Shown here in pieces: positions 43,608 through 52,410 of a stretch of 64,000 nt of DNA. The position numbers and the translations under genes were made by a program. A model generated the notes under the pieces. It made no database searches. It was not told the origin of the DNA and saw only the letters and a list, made by a program, of their open reading frames with translations. The DNA comes from Butyrivibrio sp. INlla16 (lineage in GTDB: Bacteria; Bacillota; Clostridia; Lachnospirales; Lachnospiraceae). Within the stretch, counting starts at the first letter, position 1. Each line of letters opens with the position of its first letter. Where the stretch lies: assembly GCF_900104155.1 (NCBI RefSeq), contig NZ_FMYB01000002.1:62001-126000 (forward strand), in the 5' to 3' direction.

Positions 43608-45656
43608 ATGGGGACAATATTTATCAGGATAGTAGGGATGAGCACGGCTGCAGTTTTTTTGATGCTGGCAGTAATTCTTGTAAGGATTCCGCTTAAGAAG
43701 GCGCCTAAATGGTTTATGGGAGTGCTTTGGGCGATAGTTGCGCTGAGGCTTGTTATACCATTTCAGATTGAGTCGAAGATCGGATTTTTGCCGGATATAG
43801 GTAATGTGATTGAGTCCTATGCCGATGGCGGAAGGAGTACAAGTTATAGGACAGAAGTTACAACCCATGTTTTTCAGGCTGATGGAGATGTTGGCAGTGA
43901 TGATGCTGCAGGCACGGCTGAGGAAACTGTGAAAGAATATCTTCCGGCTGAGGAAATTACAACTACAAGTATAGGAAGCACAGGCACTTCGGGGAGTCTT
44001 TTGTGGAATGAGCTTTTCATAAGACTTCAGATGATCTGGCTGATCGGAATGCTTCTTGTTATTGGCTATGCGGTGTTCAGTTTTGTTTCTATAAAAAAGA
44101 AGACGAGCGCATCTATAAAAATGGAGGGCGTGGACAGAGCATATATCTGCGACGAAATCGATACTCCGTTTATATTGGGAATAGTTCGTCCCGCAATATA
44201 TCTGCCTTCGGGGCTTGACGGCGAGACCACAAGAAATGTTATCGCACATGAGAGAGCACATATCAGAAGAGGAGACCATCTCCGCAAGCAGTTTGGATTC
44301 CTTCTTCTTGCGATTCACTGGTTCAATCCGCTGGTGTGGATTTCCTATATTCTGTTCTGCAAGGACATTGAGCTTGCCTGCGATGAGAAGGTTATTAGCC
44401 GCATGTCACTCGATGAGAAGAAATCCTATGCGAATGCGCTTCTTCTTTGCAGTACGCATCAGAGGATGGTGCTTGCTTATCCGCTTGCTTTCGGCGAGGT
44501 TGGAGTTGGCACGAGAGTTAAGCAGATATTCAATTATAAAAAGCCGACCTTCTGGCTTATTCTTCTTCTGGTTGTAGTTAGCGGAGCGCTTTCGACTTGC
44601 TTTCTGACAAGTGCTGCTGAGAGCGATGTCGCTATGGCCGGAGCCGATGTAAGTGAGAATTCCGAATCCGAAAATGAAGCTGATTCAGTGACAGGGAGTA
44701 CAGCCGATTTTGATTCTATAAATGATGCGAAGGACAGATTACTCAAGAATTGGGCCGACGCTTTTATTGCAAGAGATGCAGATAAGATCATCAGCTTTTC
44801 ATCGGAATCTGTTCAGCAAAAACTAATAAGGGAAGGCCTGCTTTCTAAAGAAGATGATGGTGCCACCTTTGGCTGGTCAAGTCCCTGGCCTTTGGTTTCC
44901 ACGCTTGGTAAGAGTGCTTTTTCCACATGCTATTTCACAGATGATTCCAAGACCGAGGCGGAGTTTCACTATCTGGCGACAGATTCCGAGCCCCATGTTT
45001 ATGTCTGGATAGAAAAGATTAAGATTGCGGAAGATGAGAACGGAGACTACAAAGTAGTCGAAGAGCATATGGACATCTACTATGAGATTTCATCCTTCAA
45101 GGACTTCCAAAATGCTTACTATTTGAACAGTGTCGATAATGAGTACATCGATTATGTGAAGAACGGATTCGGAGAATATCTTAATCAAAATGCAAAGGAA
45201 GACAAGGATGGGCTCTACGCAAAGCTGTTTGATCCGGCGGAAGCTGCGAGATATCTACTGAATCTCTCGGATGATGATTCACTTGTTACGGTAGGTACAG
45301 GTGCTGATAATGGAGAAGGAGTAGTTGTTTCAGTCAAGTTTTTAAATGAAAATAAGTTCCTGGACATTCTGATGGTACAGCCCTTTGGCGAAGATGGCAT
45401 ATATGTGCCCAGGATGGATCTTCCGATTAGCAATTACGGCAAGCTTAGCTATCCGAATTATAATGATGAAACCGGATATGAGATTACTGAAGAGGATGGG
45501 GATTCAGCCGGTGATAGCGATTCAACCGGTGAGGGTGCGACAAATCTTCCGTATACTAAGGACACCGATGCCGAGACAGTGAATCTGCCTTATGAAGGCG
45601 ACGTGGATTCTGCTGAATATATAGATGAGAATAAATCCGTACTGGATGGTGAGTAA
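43608..45656 (+). CDS. blaR1: BlaR1/MecR1-type M56 membrane metallopeptidase
   Basis: 682 aa from ATG 43608 (AGAGGAG upstream). Four TM helices; cytosolic M56 peptidase with zinc motif HERAH (214-218) and ELACDEKVI; final TM (FWLILLLVVVSGALSTCF, about 305-325). The extracellular C-terminus (about 330-682) is acidic and not a penicillin-binding sensor: no SxxK-type beta-lactamase domain is seen, and it ends in Asp/Thr/Glu-rich sequence. In BlaR1 systems the peptidase cleaves BlaI; here the partner lacks its DNA-binding domain. The ligand is unknown. Confidence 0.8.
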   Translation: MGTIFIRIVGMSTAAVFLMLAVILVRIPLKKAPKWFMGVLWAIVALRLVIPFQIESKIGFLPDIGNVIESYADGGRSTSYRTEVTTHVFQADGDVGSDDAAGTAEETVKEYLPAEEITTTSIGSTGTSGSLLWNELFIRLQMIWLIGMLLVIGYAVFSFVSIKKKTSASIKMEGVDRAYICDEIDTPFILGIVRPAIYLPSGLDGETTRNVIAHERAHIRRGDHLRKQFGFLLLAIHWFNPLVWISYILFCKDIELACDEKVISRMSLDEKKSYANALLLCSTHQRMVLAYPLAFGEVGVGTRVKQIFNYKKPTFWLILLLVVVSGALSTCFLTSAAESDVAMAGADVSENSESENEADSVTGSTADFDSINDAKDRLLKNWADAFIARDADKIISFSSESVQQKLIREGLLSKEDDGATFGWSSPWPLVSTLGKSAFSTCYFTDDSKTEAEFHYLATDSEPHVYVWIEKIKIAEDENGDYKVVEEHMDIYYEISSFKDFQNAYYLNSVDNEYIDYVKNGFGEYLNQNAKEDKDGLYAKLFDPAEAARYLLNLSDDDSLVTVGTGADNGEGVVVSVKFLNENKFLDILMVQPFGEDGIYVPRMDLPISNYGKLSYPNYNDETGYEITEEDGDSAGDSDSTGEGATNLPYTKDTDAETVNLPYEGDVDSAEYIDENKSVLDGE

Positions 45657-45701
45657 TGTGGGGCAGATTCACTAGAATAAGAGCTATGGTGAAGACATGG
45701 C

Positions 45702-45748
45702 GGGACGCAAGTAGGAATCTTGATATTCCTATATTGCGTCCTGTTTTT
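45702..45748 (+). terminator. Terminator after blaR1-like gene
   Basis: GGGACGCAA (45702-45710) pairs with TTGCGTCC (45734-45741) plus inner TAGGAAT/ATTCCTA, followed by TTTTTT. Confidence 0.9.
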
Positions 45749-45949
45749 TATTGAAAGTTTTATTGAAAGGCGTGCATACAACAATAATGAAGGCAAGGAC
45801 TGAATTTGTTGTAACAGAAAGGAATGTTTACAACAAGTATTATGGCAAGCGATAGATTTATTGTTAGGCAGGAAAAATTGAACAATAAGTCGGCAGAGAA
45901 TCACAGTGTTTGTTGTGAGCCTATTGAAATTTATGAGATTTGTTTGGGA

Positions 45950-46267
45950 TGCCAAGATATTTGTAAAACTAAGATAATATGGGTACATCGAGAACGCCTG
46001 AATGCCAAGATTTTCATATAATCAAGCATATTTGGGCTCGGCAATTTTATAATACTACCAAGATAACTTGAAGAACTGAAAAATCTTGGTATGGAAAATA
46101 GTTGGCATTACCAAGATATTATTAAAAATGGAAATATCTTGGCATGAGGAAGATTCGGGAATACCAAGAAAAAGTGAAAAATAGAGATATCTTGGTTTAG
46201 AGAACAATGGGGAATACCCAGAAAAAGTCGGAAATCCAAATATCATGGCATGATCACAATAACATAA
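45950..46267. repeat. Six-unit 53-bp tandem array with internal inverted motifs
   Basis: Units start at 45950, 46003, 46056, 46109, 46162 and 46215, each exactly 53 bp. Each begins T(A/G)CC(A/C)AG; units 3-5 carry CTTGG at unit positions 30-34, the reverse complement of CCAAG at positions 3-7, often extended to CCAAGATAT/ATATCTTGG. Units 3 to 5 are best conserved, the outer ones decayed. Spacers differ little in length but units are imperfect copies, so this is not a CRISPR. No reading frame spans it. The flanks 45749-45949 and 46268-46433 show nothing recognisable apart from the next gene's ribosome site. Confidence 0.85.
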
Positions 46268-46433
46268 AAAATATGTGACGACCTTTTGTAGGACAGCTAG
46301 TGATACTGTATATGGTGTTGTAAAATGGTGTTTGGAAGGTTTCCAGATATATCAAGGGTTTATCAATAATAGAACTATGAAAGCTCAGAACTGATGCTGA
46401 TACTCAAACACATACATTAGGAAGGACAACTAT

Positions 46434-47711
46434 TTGACTACAGATTCCAACATACAGATTCTTGTGGCACTCAATATGACACTTATATTGCAACTTCTCG
46501 GGGTGTTTTTGGCGGTGCTGGCTGATCCATATATAAAAAGAGGGCATAGGATCAGTCTTTATACAATCTTAGGGCTTGTGACATTTTTGCTTATTGAACC
46601 GCAAATCAGCGAGGCTTATGGAGAGGTGCTTTATAGGAGTGCGCCGGGACTATGGAATACACTGATATCGGCGGCCGGTTATATTATGCGCACAATAGTG
46701 CTGTATCACTTTATAAAACTTACAGGAAATGAAAAAGGATTAAAGCTGCTGAAGATTCTCATTGTTGCAAATGCGGCTTTATGCTTATCCAGCCTTTTTG
46801 TGCCCTGGGTGTTCTTCTATGACAGTGCAGGGCATTGGCACAGAGGACCGCTGAATTACATTATTTTTGTGGTGAGTTTCTTTATGGTGCTTTGGTTCGT
46901 GGCAGGAACCCTGATAAGATATCGTGGAATCAGGCACAGAGAGAGTATCGTACCGATTATCATTTCCGTAAATGTTGCAATTGCCGTTGCAATGGATCTT
47001 TCGCTGGGCTTTGGCCCCAAAATATCCTTTTTGACGGTGGCGATGACTGAGAGTACCGTATTTTTCTATATCTGGCTGCATCTCCAGTTTGTGCGTGAGC
47101 ATGAAAATTCTCTTAAAGCCGAGCAGAGAATCAAAATCATGATGTCCCAGATACAGCCGCACTTTTTATTTAACACACTCTCAACCATACAGGCACTGAC
47201 GGAGATTGATCCGGAGAGAGCTTCGAAGGTCATTGAGGAATTTGCGATGTACCTGAGGCAGAACATCAACTCTCTCAATCAGGAATCGCTCATTCCTGTG
47301 AAAAAAGAGATAGAGCACACAAAGATTTATTCAGATATTGAGGAAGTGCGTTTCCCTTCAATCAGAATAGATTATGAGATAGAGGATGATGACTTCCTGG
47401 TTCCGCCCTTGACGATTCAGCCGATGGTGGAAAATGCCATCCGCCATGGAGTAAGAGGAAAAAAACATGGTTGGGTTTCCGTCAGCACCTATCGTGAGGA
47501 TGATTTCCATGTCATCTCTATTCGCGATAACGGCAAGGGATTTGACGTGGACAAGATGATTGAAGATAGCATGAACGGAGATCATATAGGAGTAAAAAAT
47601 GTCCGCGACCGTATCATAGACATGACGGGAGGAACCTTTGTAATTGACAGCGTGATCGACGAAGGAACATCCGTCACTATAAAGATACCGGCTTTAAAGG
47701 AAAATTTATGA
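46434..47711 (+). CDS. LytS-type sensor histidine kinase
   Basis: From a TTG start (AGGAAGGA upstream), 425 aa: six or seven TM helices in the first 220 residues, then a His_kinase domain with QIQPHFLFNTL (His243) and an ATPase domain (NAIRHGV; IRDNGKGFD; GVKNVRDRI). This is the LytS/YesM-like family that autophosphorylates and passes phosphate to a regulator. Its last codons overlap the ATG of the response-regulator gene by four bases, so the two form a pair. The membrane part resembles 7TM sensors but the ligand is unknown. Confidence 0.9.
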   Translation: MTTDSNIQILVALNMTLILQLLGVFLAVLADPYIKRGHRISLYTILGLVTFLLIEPQISEAYGEVLYRSAPGLWNTLISAAGYIMRTIVLYHFIKLTGNEKGLKLLKILIVANAALCLSSLFVPWVFFYDSAGHWHRGPLNYIIFVVSFFMVLWFVAGTLIRYRGIRHRESIVPIIISVNVAIAVAMDLSLGFGPKISFLTVAMTESTVFFYIWLHLQFVREHENSLKAEQRIKIMMSQIQPHFLFNTLSTIQALTEIDPERASKVIEEFAMYLRQNINSLNQESLIPVKKEIEHTKIYSDIEEVRFPSIRIDYEIEDDDFLVPPLTIQPMVENAIRHGVRGKKHGWVSVSTYREDDFHVISIRDNGKGFDVDKMIEDSMNGDHIGVKNVRDRIIDMTGGTFVIDSVIDEGTSVTIKIPALKENL

Positions 47712-48523
47712 AAGCAATATGTGTAGATGATGAGGAGCTGATCCTTTCAAGGACGGTGTCACTTGTTAAAAAAACAAAAAAATTCGATGATGTGGAAGCC
47801 TTTTCCAATGCGCTGGACGCACTGAAATATCTTGAGTCCGACAATGCTGATCTGGCGCTTCTTGACATAGATATGCCTGAAATGGGCGGACTCGAGCTTG
47901 CAACCAATATTAAGGACAGATGCCCCAATATCAAAATTATTTTTCTGACGGGATATTCCGAATATGCTGTTGATGCGTATGCCATGCATGCGTCGGGGTA
48001 TCTTCTTAAGCCCATCGGATATGACAGACTTCTCTCCGAGATTGAGTATGCGCTGGGACCGTCTGCGACAGTAGCGACCGCCAAAGACAGCGAGAGTAAA
48101 CCTTCGAAAATCAAGGTTGAGACTTTCGGATTTTTTAATATTCTGGTCGATGATAAACCGGTGGCTTTTAAGAGATCTAAGGCAAAAGAGCTCCTTGCAT
48201 GTCTCGTAGATCGCCGCGGACAATTCGTCTCCCGTAAGGATTTGTTCTACATCCTATGGGAGGATGACGACTACGACAGGGCTAAGCAGAAGTACTTTGA
48301 CACGATTATAAGAAGCCTCAAGGATACTTTAGAGGAGTACAATATATCGGACATCTTTGAAACGCAGCCCGGGCTTATGCGAATAGTACCTGAAAAAATC
48401 GACTGCGACCTGTACCGGTTTCTGGATAAAGACAAAGCAGCAATTGACAGCTTCAGAGGGGAGTATATGAACTCCTATACCTGGGCGAGTGCAACCGAAG
48501 GATATCTTGACGACCTTTTGTAG
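47708..48523 (+). CDS. Response regulator with SARP-like winged-helix output
   Basis: 271 aa. REC domain (1-118) with Asp53 in LLDIDMPEMGG and Lys in LKPIGY. The C-terminus is not LytTR, the usual partner output of LytS kinases: KVETFGFFNILVDDKPVAFKRSKAKELLACLVDRRGQFVSRKDLFYILW is a SARP/OmpR-like winged helix starting near residue 138, with a short helical tail. It is translationally coupled to the kinase. The likely target is its own neighbourhood, including the lipoprotein gene 86 bases downstream, but this is inference. Confidence 0.88.
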   Translation: MKAICVDDEELILSRTVSLVKKTKKFDDVEAFSNALDALKYLESDNADLALLDIDMPEMGGLELATNIKDRCPNIKIIFLTGYSEYAVDAYAMHASGYLLKPIGYDRLLSEIEYALGPSATVATAKDSESKPSKIKVETFGFFNILVDDKPVAFKRSKAKELLACLVDRRGQFVSRKDLFYILWEDDDYDRAKQKYFDTIIRSLKDTLEEYNISDIFETQPGLMRIVPEKIDCDLYRFLDKDKAAIDSFRGEYMNSYTWASATEGYLDDLL

Positions 48524-48609
48524 GACGGTGTGTGATAAAACTGTGATAGTGCAGTTGATAAAATCACAACTGTAAATAAAAAAAATTCATCTTGAGGGGG
48601 AGAATTTTT

Positions 48610-49431
48610 ATGAAAACAAATAAGGTTTCAAAGGTAATTGGTGTTGCAGCTATCACATTGATGATGGCAGGAGTTATGGTTGGCTGCGGAAATTCGCAGG
48701 CAGACGTGACTGAGATTGCAGAGGATGAGGCTCCGAAGGCTGCTTCAGGAAATGCCGGCTATGTTAAAACACTGGAAGATGCAGAAGAGACTGATCTTGC
48801 AAAAAACGACGCTGCTGATGAGAGTGCAAATGCAGTAAGCGACGCACAGGCAGACGGATACTTTACCGAGGGCGTATATGTTAATTACGCTGCAGAGGCA
48901 GAGAATCCGGATAAGACATATTTCTATGTATTTCGCGGTGATGGCACAGGTTCCATCGAGGATGGCGAGGTTATGACAAGCAACTACATGGAATATGAGC
49001 AGGGCGACGGAGTTGTTACATTCCATATCGGAAGCAATGATACCATAACAGATGAATTTAAGGTTGATTCCAGTGAAAACGGTATGGTAAAAGGCTCTTT
49101 TGAGGATGGACTTGAGCTTGTATTTGAGCCTTTGCAGGGTGAGGATCCGTACACCTTTGATGCAGCCAATTATGTAAGGGCAGCAAGAGGTGAGGATTTC
49201 GTTTATACAAGCGGATACGGCTGGAGAGTAAGATACAATCGCGATAAGTTCGAAGTAAACGGTGGTGGCCCTGTTACAACATTTGTTTATACCGGAGAGT
49301 GTGCCGGAACAAATATGGTTTCAGTGACCTATACAGTGGACAACAATGCTGAAGATGCTATAAAGGAACTCGGAGAAGCTTACGGAGACAAGGCTGTATT
49401 TACCGAGAGCACTTTCCCCGGAACTATGTAG
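48610..49431 (+). CDS. Lipoprotein, unknown function, possibly 3'-truncated
   Basis: 273 aa from ATG 48610 (GAGGGGG upstream). Lipoprotein signal with GVMVGCG lipobox (Cys about 26), an Ala/Asp/Glu-rich linker, a small beta domain (YFYVFRGDGTGSIEDGEVM...VVTFHIG) and a second domain (YGWRVRYNRDKFEVNGGGPVTTFVYTG...NMVSVTYTV). It ends abruptly at TFPGTM, overlapping the end of the convergent FnIII gene by eight bases, which also looks cut. A deletion joining two 3' ends is likely. Position suggests control by the upstream two-component system. Confidence 0.65.
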   Translation: MKTNKVSKVIGVAAITLMMAGVMVGCGNSQADVTEIAEDEAPKAASGNAGYVKTLEDAEETDLAKNDAADESANAVSDAQADGYFTEGVYVNYAAEAENPDKTYFYVFRGDGTGSIEDGEVMTSNYMEYEQGDGVVTFHIGSNDTITDEFKVDSSENGMVKGSFEDGLELVFEPLQGEDPYTFDAANYVRAARGEDFVYTSGYGWRVRYNRDKFEVNGGGPVTTFVYTGECAGTNMVSVTYTVDNNAEDAIKELGEAYGDKAVFTESTFPGTM

Positions 49432-50630
49432 TGTTGTTTTTCAAATCTGTAAAGGTATAACTTGTGTCTCCGTTTTTGACTTTTATCGGAGAGGATTCGA
49501 TTTTTTTCATGGCCTCTCTGAAATTTGGTCCGTAATTAGACTGGTAACCATACTGACGTCTGTCAGCGACGGGATCATAATTTTCGCATTCAACGCACAT
49601 TAGCTGTATATTGCTCTGACCCTTTGCGGGACTTATTACAGTGCTTTCATCACTATTTGATGACCAGTCTACGGTAATAGAGTTTTCCGTTACGGTAGGA
49701 TTCATCCATATAGTTGCGCCACTATAGGATGAGCTTATCAAATACTTATTATATCCGGCAGAATCATAGGTTGATGTATCGAGCGGGACATACTCTGCTT
49801 TCTGATATTTTGTGCTATCATCCTCCCCGGTGGTGGTTACAGCATCGCTCTGAAAATAGCGAAGCATTATTTTACCTGTTTTTCCGTCGGTATAACTAAT
49901 CTTTGCTCCGATTACAACGGTATAAGTATGGTCCGGAGTAAGACCTCTCAGCATGTAGTTACCCTGGGAATCGTTCAGACGATGCGTCTTTTTTCCAATC
50001 ATTGCCTTTGCGGCTTTTAAGGCATTATCTTTTCCGTTTGCCTGGTCGCCGTAGCCCAGATAATAGGTGATGCTGGGTCTTGTCTTGTCCTGAAGTTCAT
50101 TCTTCAGTTCCTTTATAAGACTTCGGTAATCCACCGTAGCGGTTGTTCCCGTAGCGCCGAGAACAGGAAGTTCCTTCGGCTTTGTGGAAGTGCAAACTCT
50201 TCCGAGAGTAATATTGCTCATAGAATATGACGGACTGCCGGGTGCGTATCTAAAGTAGTATTCGACATTTACATAGTAGTTTTTATCAGACTGTAGACCT
50301 GTAAATGTGTACTGTCTTGTAGAACCACCAACTCTTACAGCACCACTTCCGGGACCATTAAAAGCGTGCGATTTTCCGTCATCCGGATCATAAATGACTA
50401 CATCAAAATAATCGAAATAACCGCTTGGGTGTTCAGCTCTTTTCCTCTTGTATTCGTAATCGGCAGCTTCGGTCCAGTCTACTGTGATGCTGTTTTCTGT
50501 GGCATCGATCCAGTAGATGTTTCTACCATCATTTGCAGCTTTTGCTTTGTTTGGAAAAAAACATAGCAGACAAGCTAAAGAAGGCCATGATGAGTATCAG
50601 GCCCAAGTGACGTTGTGACATTTTTTTCAT
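49424..50630 (-). pseudogene. Secreted fibronectin type III protein, frameshifted in the signal peptide and 3'-truncated
   Basis: The ATG at 50630 begins MKKMSQRHLGLILIMAFFSLSAMFF, but at a run of seven T (50561-50555) the frame shifts; read with six T it continues PNKAKAANDGRNIYWIDATENSITVDW into an FnIII domain, then VEYYFRYAPGSPSYSMSNITLGRVC and onward to 49424. A second FnIII (ATIWMNPTVTENSITVDWSSN) ends at YTFTDLKNNTT, where a strand is missing. From ATG 50221 a signal-less 265-aa product could still be made. The tract length suggests slippage or phase variation. Confidence 0.7.
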
Positions 50631-50703
50631 ACCATTAATTCCCCTTAATAAAATTCCCCCTGAGGGAATATTATAGAGGAAAGCGAAATTAAAGTAAATA
50701 AGA

Positions 50704-50728
50704 GCGCTATGCGAAACACACATAGCGC
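50704..50728 (-). terminator. Hairpin after CAP-domain gene
   Basis: GCGCTATG (50704-50711) and CATAGCGC (50721-50728) form a hairpin 20 bases past the stop. The T tract on the minus strand is weak (TCTTATTT). Confidence 0.55.
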
Positions 50729-50747
50729 CAAGGGTTGTTCAAATCTA

Positions 50748-52214
50748 TTATTTCACTTTGATCTTCTTTGTTTTACTCCATCCGGAGTAGATTCTTTCGC
50801 TGCCGACATTTTTATAGCATCGGATGCGGACGAAGTATTTTTTTCCGGACTTAAGCTTTTTGATCTTTGCAGAGCTTTTGCTTCCTGCAAAGGTTTTCGT
50901 TTTTGCATCTGAAAACTTCTTGTTTGTAGCATACTGAATTTCATATTTGCTGGCGCCGGATACCTTGTCCCAGCTTACGGAGATGCTGCGTTTTCCTTTG
51001 GAAAGAGAAAAGGTCTTTATTTTTCTCGGAGCCTTTTCGGAGCTTTCTTTCCCAGAGTTTTCATTCTTCGAACTTTTCATTATATAAAACATAAACTGTT
51101 TGGTACCGGTGAAATTGCCCTTTCCGGTTACTATTGCATAGGCATAGCCGGGCTTAACATTGTTCGAGTAGGAAACAGTGTAGTCAACGCCGTTTACTAA
51201 AGGTGTTCCATTATAGGTCAGAGACACATCGGGTGTCACAGCGCTTCCGGTGGCAGTTTGCGCAGGAATTGATTCACTATCGACAAAGTACATATTCACG
51301 GGATTAACTGTAACAGGTATTGAAAAACGGCTTCCGTTAGAAAGGAAACCATCTATGGTTGCTGAGCCTGCTTTTTTTCCTTTAAGAGTCGACTTGTCAA
51401 TTTCAATAAGGGAGCTGTCTGAAACGGAAAAGCTGCTGATGGGCTTAGTCTGAATGGGACGATATACCGATTCATAGAAAACAGCCTCCTGAACCTTGGA
51501 CAGATCGTAAGTTTCGCCATAGTCCAGACTTATACGTGAGACGGAAGTTCCGCTTTTTATTTTTGATGAAAGGCAATCCACATTTACGGCCTGTGTACTG
51601 TTGGTAGCGGGGGTAGCAGCTGTGGATACTGTGGGACTTCTGAACTCCTGAACCCAGTAATGGGTGCCGTTTCGGATGACATGACCGACAGCTACGCAGG
51701 TAAATCCTTGTCCCAACATATTTCGGCGGTGTCCCTGTCCTTCGTAAGGATCATCTGTCTCCTGCCATGCTCGGAATACTGCATCAGCCGTACTATAGCC
51801 GTAGGCTATGTTCTCGCCCGCAGACATATATTGGCTGTATGCAGAAAAGCATTGACTACCATTTGGCCTTGTGTGCTCAAATAAAACGGATATCTCCATG
51901 GCTCTTTGCATAGCAGTTTTCTCAAGATCATAATCATACACTAGGTTAGAAAGACCGGTGTACCAAACTTTCTGAGTGTTGCTTTCATTCCATGCCCATG
52001 CCTCGGAACCGGTCCTGAAATCATTGATTGCCTTCAGCATATTACGCGCACTTGTCTGCTCGTAGGTTCCTGTAACCTGATAGGTTACGATGGATTCAGC
52101 GTGTACGGGCATAGGAGAGGTCAGTGCTGATGAAACTGCTACCACCGTAATTATTGCTGCCGAGATTATCCGGGCAGATAGTGATTTAATTGTAAAAACA
52201 AATTTGTTGCTCAT
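50748..52214 (-). CDS. Secreted CAP/SCP-domain protein with C-terminal FnIII
   Basis: 488 aa from ATG 52214 (GGAGG upstream; a longer frame to 52232 lacks a site). Signal peptide to about residue 38 (PMPVHAES), CAP domain (about 48-185: MLKAINDFRTGSEAW; LEKTAMQRAMEIS; HTRPNGSQCFS; AGENIAYG; GHRRNML; VAVGHV...HYWVQEF), a BIG2-like segment, a mucin-binding-like strand region (YTVSYSNNVKPGYAYAIVTGKGNFTG) and a final FnIII domain rich in lysine. CAP proteins are secreted; roles include lipid binding or peptidase-like action. Substrate unknown. Confidence 0.85.
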   Translation of the reverse strand: MSNKFVFTIKSLSARIISAAIITVVAVSSALTSPMPVHAESIVTYQVTGTYEQTSARNMLKAINDFRTGSEAWAWNESNTQKVWYTGLSNLVYDYDLEKTAMQRAMEISVLFEHTRPNGSQCFSAYSQYMSAGENIAYGYSTADAVFRAWQETDDPYEGQGHRRNMLGQGFTCVAVGHVIRNGTHYWVQEFRSPTVSTAATPATNSTQAVNVDCLSSKIKSGTSVSRISLDYGETYDLSKVQEAVFYESVYRPIQTKPISSFSVSDSSLIEIDKSTLKGKKAGSATIDGFLSNGSRFSIPVTVNPVNMYFVDSESIPAQTATGSAVTPDVSLTYNGTPLVNGVDYTVSYSNNVKPGYAYAIVTGKGNFTGTKQFMFYIMKSSKNENSGKESSEKAPRKIKTFSLSKGKRSISVSWDKVSGASKYEIQYATNKKFSDAKTKTFAGSKSSAKIKKLKSGKKYFVRIRCYKNVGSERIYSGWSKTKKIKVK

Positions 52215-52410
52215 GTAGCCTCCAATAAGCATTTATCAGTCTTTCAGAGTATAGCATATAACAATATCAGAATTGCAACTTTTTTCATGACTAATCTGTA
52301 TAGATAGTATAAGAGAAATAATTGTATTTTTGCCTGTGAAAATGTATCATAACCATAGCAGATATATGGGGATATCTATTGTTTTATGTATGTTTTACGG
52401 AGGGAATGTT

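Noticed and set aside
45950-46267. Tandem array as a CRISPR
   Set aside because: Units are adjacent imperfect copies with no unique spacers of constant length between identical repeats, and no cas genes are nearby.
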